Made by a program: the position numbers and the translations under genes
In this document: piece by piece, positions 43,886 to 44,631 of the stretch
How positions within the stretch are numbered: the first letter of the stretch is position 1
How the letters are laid out: each line of letters begins with the position of its first letter
Notes under the pieces: model-generated
What the model saw: only the letters and a program-made list of their open reading frames with translations
Databases searched by the model: none
Told to the model about the DNA's origin: nothing
Source of the DNA: Zygnema cylindricum
Taxonomy: Eukaryota; Streptophyta; Zygnematophyceae; Zygnematales; Zygnemataceae
DNA: 44,631 nucleotides
Assembly (NCBI GenBank): GCA_037447655.1
Contig: JBBHKE010001891.1
Span: 313,369 to 357,999, forward strand
Reading direction: 5' to 3'

Positions 43886-44631
43886 CCATGTGACATCAGT
43901 CCCCACGTCAGCCGTAGCGCATCCGCCGCTCAATACGATCTGATACGCATCAAGCTGTGCTAAAGCTGTTAGCGTGGGGTATAATTAGTAAAAACATGTA
44001 CTCCCAATGAGACCATAACACACATTTTGTTCCAGAAAACCAACAGTTTTCAAAGAAATGAGTGCACTTCATTAGAAGTCCCCTGAAATAAAGTCACGCA
44101 ACTAGACATTCTGGGAACAAAAAAAAAAAACAAAAAAAAAAATCACTGTCCTAGTAGGAACTTCCAAACCTTCCCTCCACAAGTAATTTTTCAGTTTTAG
44201 CATTGCCGCCCCTTAAAGCTCCCATGGACTCGTATGGTCAAAAACAATAATCTATGAGCCCCGTCGCGCTTTTTAATAAAAGTCGGGTATAATATTTCCA
44301 AATCGAGTCCTATTAACAGTTTTTATGGTGTATACAGTCATAGTATAGAGAGTTAGTAAGGACTTAGTCACGCAGGAGGGTAGATGCGACAAAGATAAAT
44401 AAAAAGTAACGATGAATCAATGAACAACGAAACAAGAAAAAAAGCAGTGAAAAAAAAATAAAAACATTTAGACTTTGCGATTTCGGATTCAACAGTAATT
44501 TTCTTCCATTTCAACAGTAATATTATGATTCTAATAATGATAGTAATACGCAAAGTCATCTAAAGAGAATTGGAGAGGAGAAAGAGGAGACAGAAGGGAA
44601 AGACAGAGAGGGAAAGAGAAAATTAGACGGA
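43886..44631. other. right-edge spacer
   Basis: AT-rich DNA with A-runs (44120-44142) and purine-rich GAGAGGAGAAAGAGGAGACAG sequence at the very end. No gene, RNA or intact mobile element is seen. Confidence 0.5.

Overview
The window looks like nuclear DNA of a streptophyte (land plant or streptophyte alga), probably outside the flowering plants. A LATERAL ORGAN BOUNDARIES DOMAIN (LBD) transcription factor, a family I know only from streptophytes, lies about 6.5 kb from a plant-type SKD1/VPS4 ATPase. A third gene encodes a BK/Slo1-type potassium channel, a family I do not know from angiosperms. The genes are interrupted by many spliceosomal introns, and the DNA between exons is AT-rich and full of transposon debris. 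The species cannot be named from the sequence.

Layout. (1) 1-1398: possible tail of a plus-strand gene at the left edge, then AT-rich spacer. (2) 1399-21263, minus strand: a BK-type channel rebuilt as 16 phase-consistent exons (about 1,110 residues) with S1-S6, a TVGFGD filter and two RCK domains. Its introns hold most of the mobile DNA: a gag-only LTR retrotransposon (11056-15281), an inverted complex of broken copia fragments (5440-8290), minisatellites and long pyrimidine tracts. The 5' start codon is not resolved. (3) 21264-24529: spacer with no recognised gene. (4) 24530-29641, plus strand: a complete eight-exon SKD1/VPS4 gene (440 residues) whose last intron begins with GC instead of GT. 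(5) 29642-36122: spacer with a non-autonomous hAT-like element bounded by a perfect 8-bp target duplication (32999-33877) and several copies of a ~220-bp MITE. (6) 36123-38478, plus strand: a complete three-exon class I LBD gene (217 residues). (7) 38479-44631: repeat-rich DNA with MITE copies, a reverse-transcriptase tail fragment, a ~0.5-kb direct duplication and two 5S-rRNA-like fragments.

The three host genes are functionally unrelated as far as can be seen: an ion channel, an ESCRT-III recycling ATPase and a developmental transcription factor. No operon-like or cluster logic is visible. The main novelty is the BK-type channel, its divergent calcium and voltage sensing parts, and its transposon-swollen introns. 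A second is a set of apparently lineage-specific repeats: the MITE family, the hAT-like element, 5S-like fragments, and a repeat shared by introns of the VPS4 and LBD genes.
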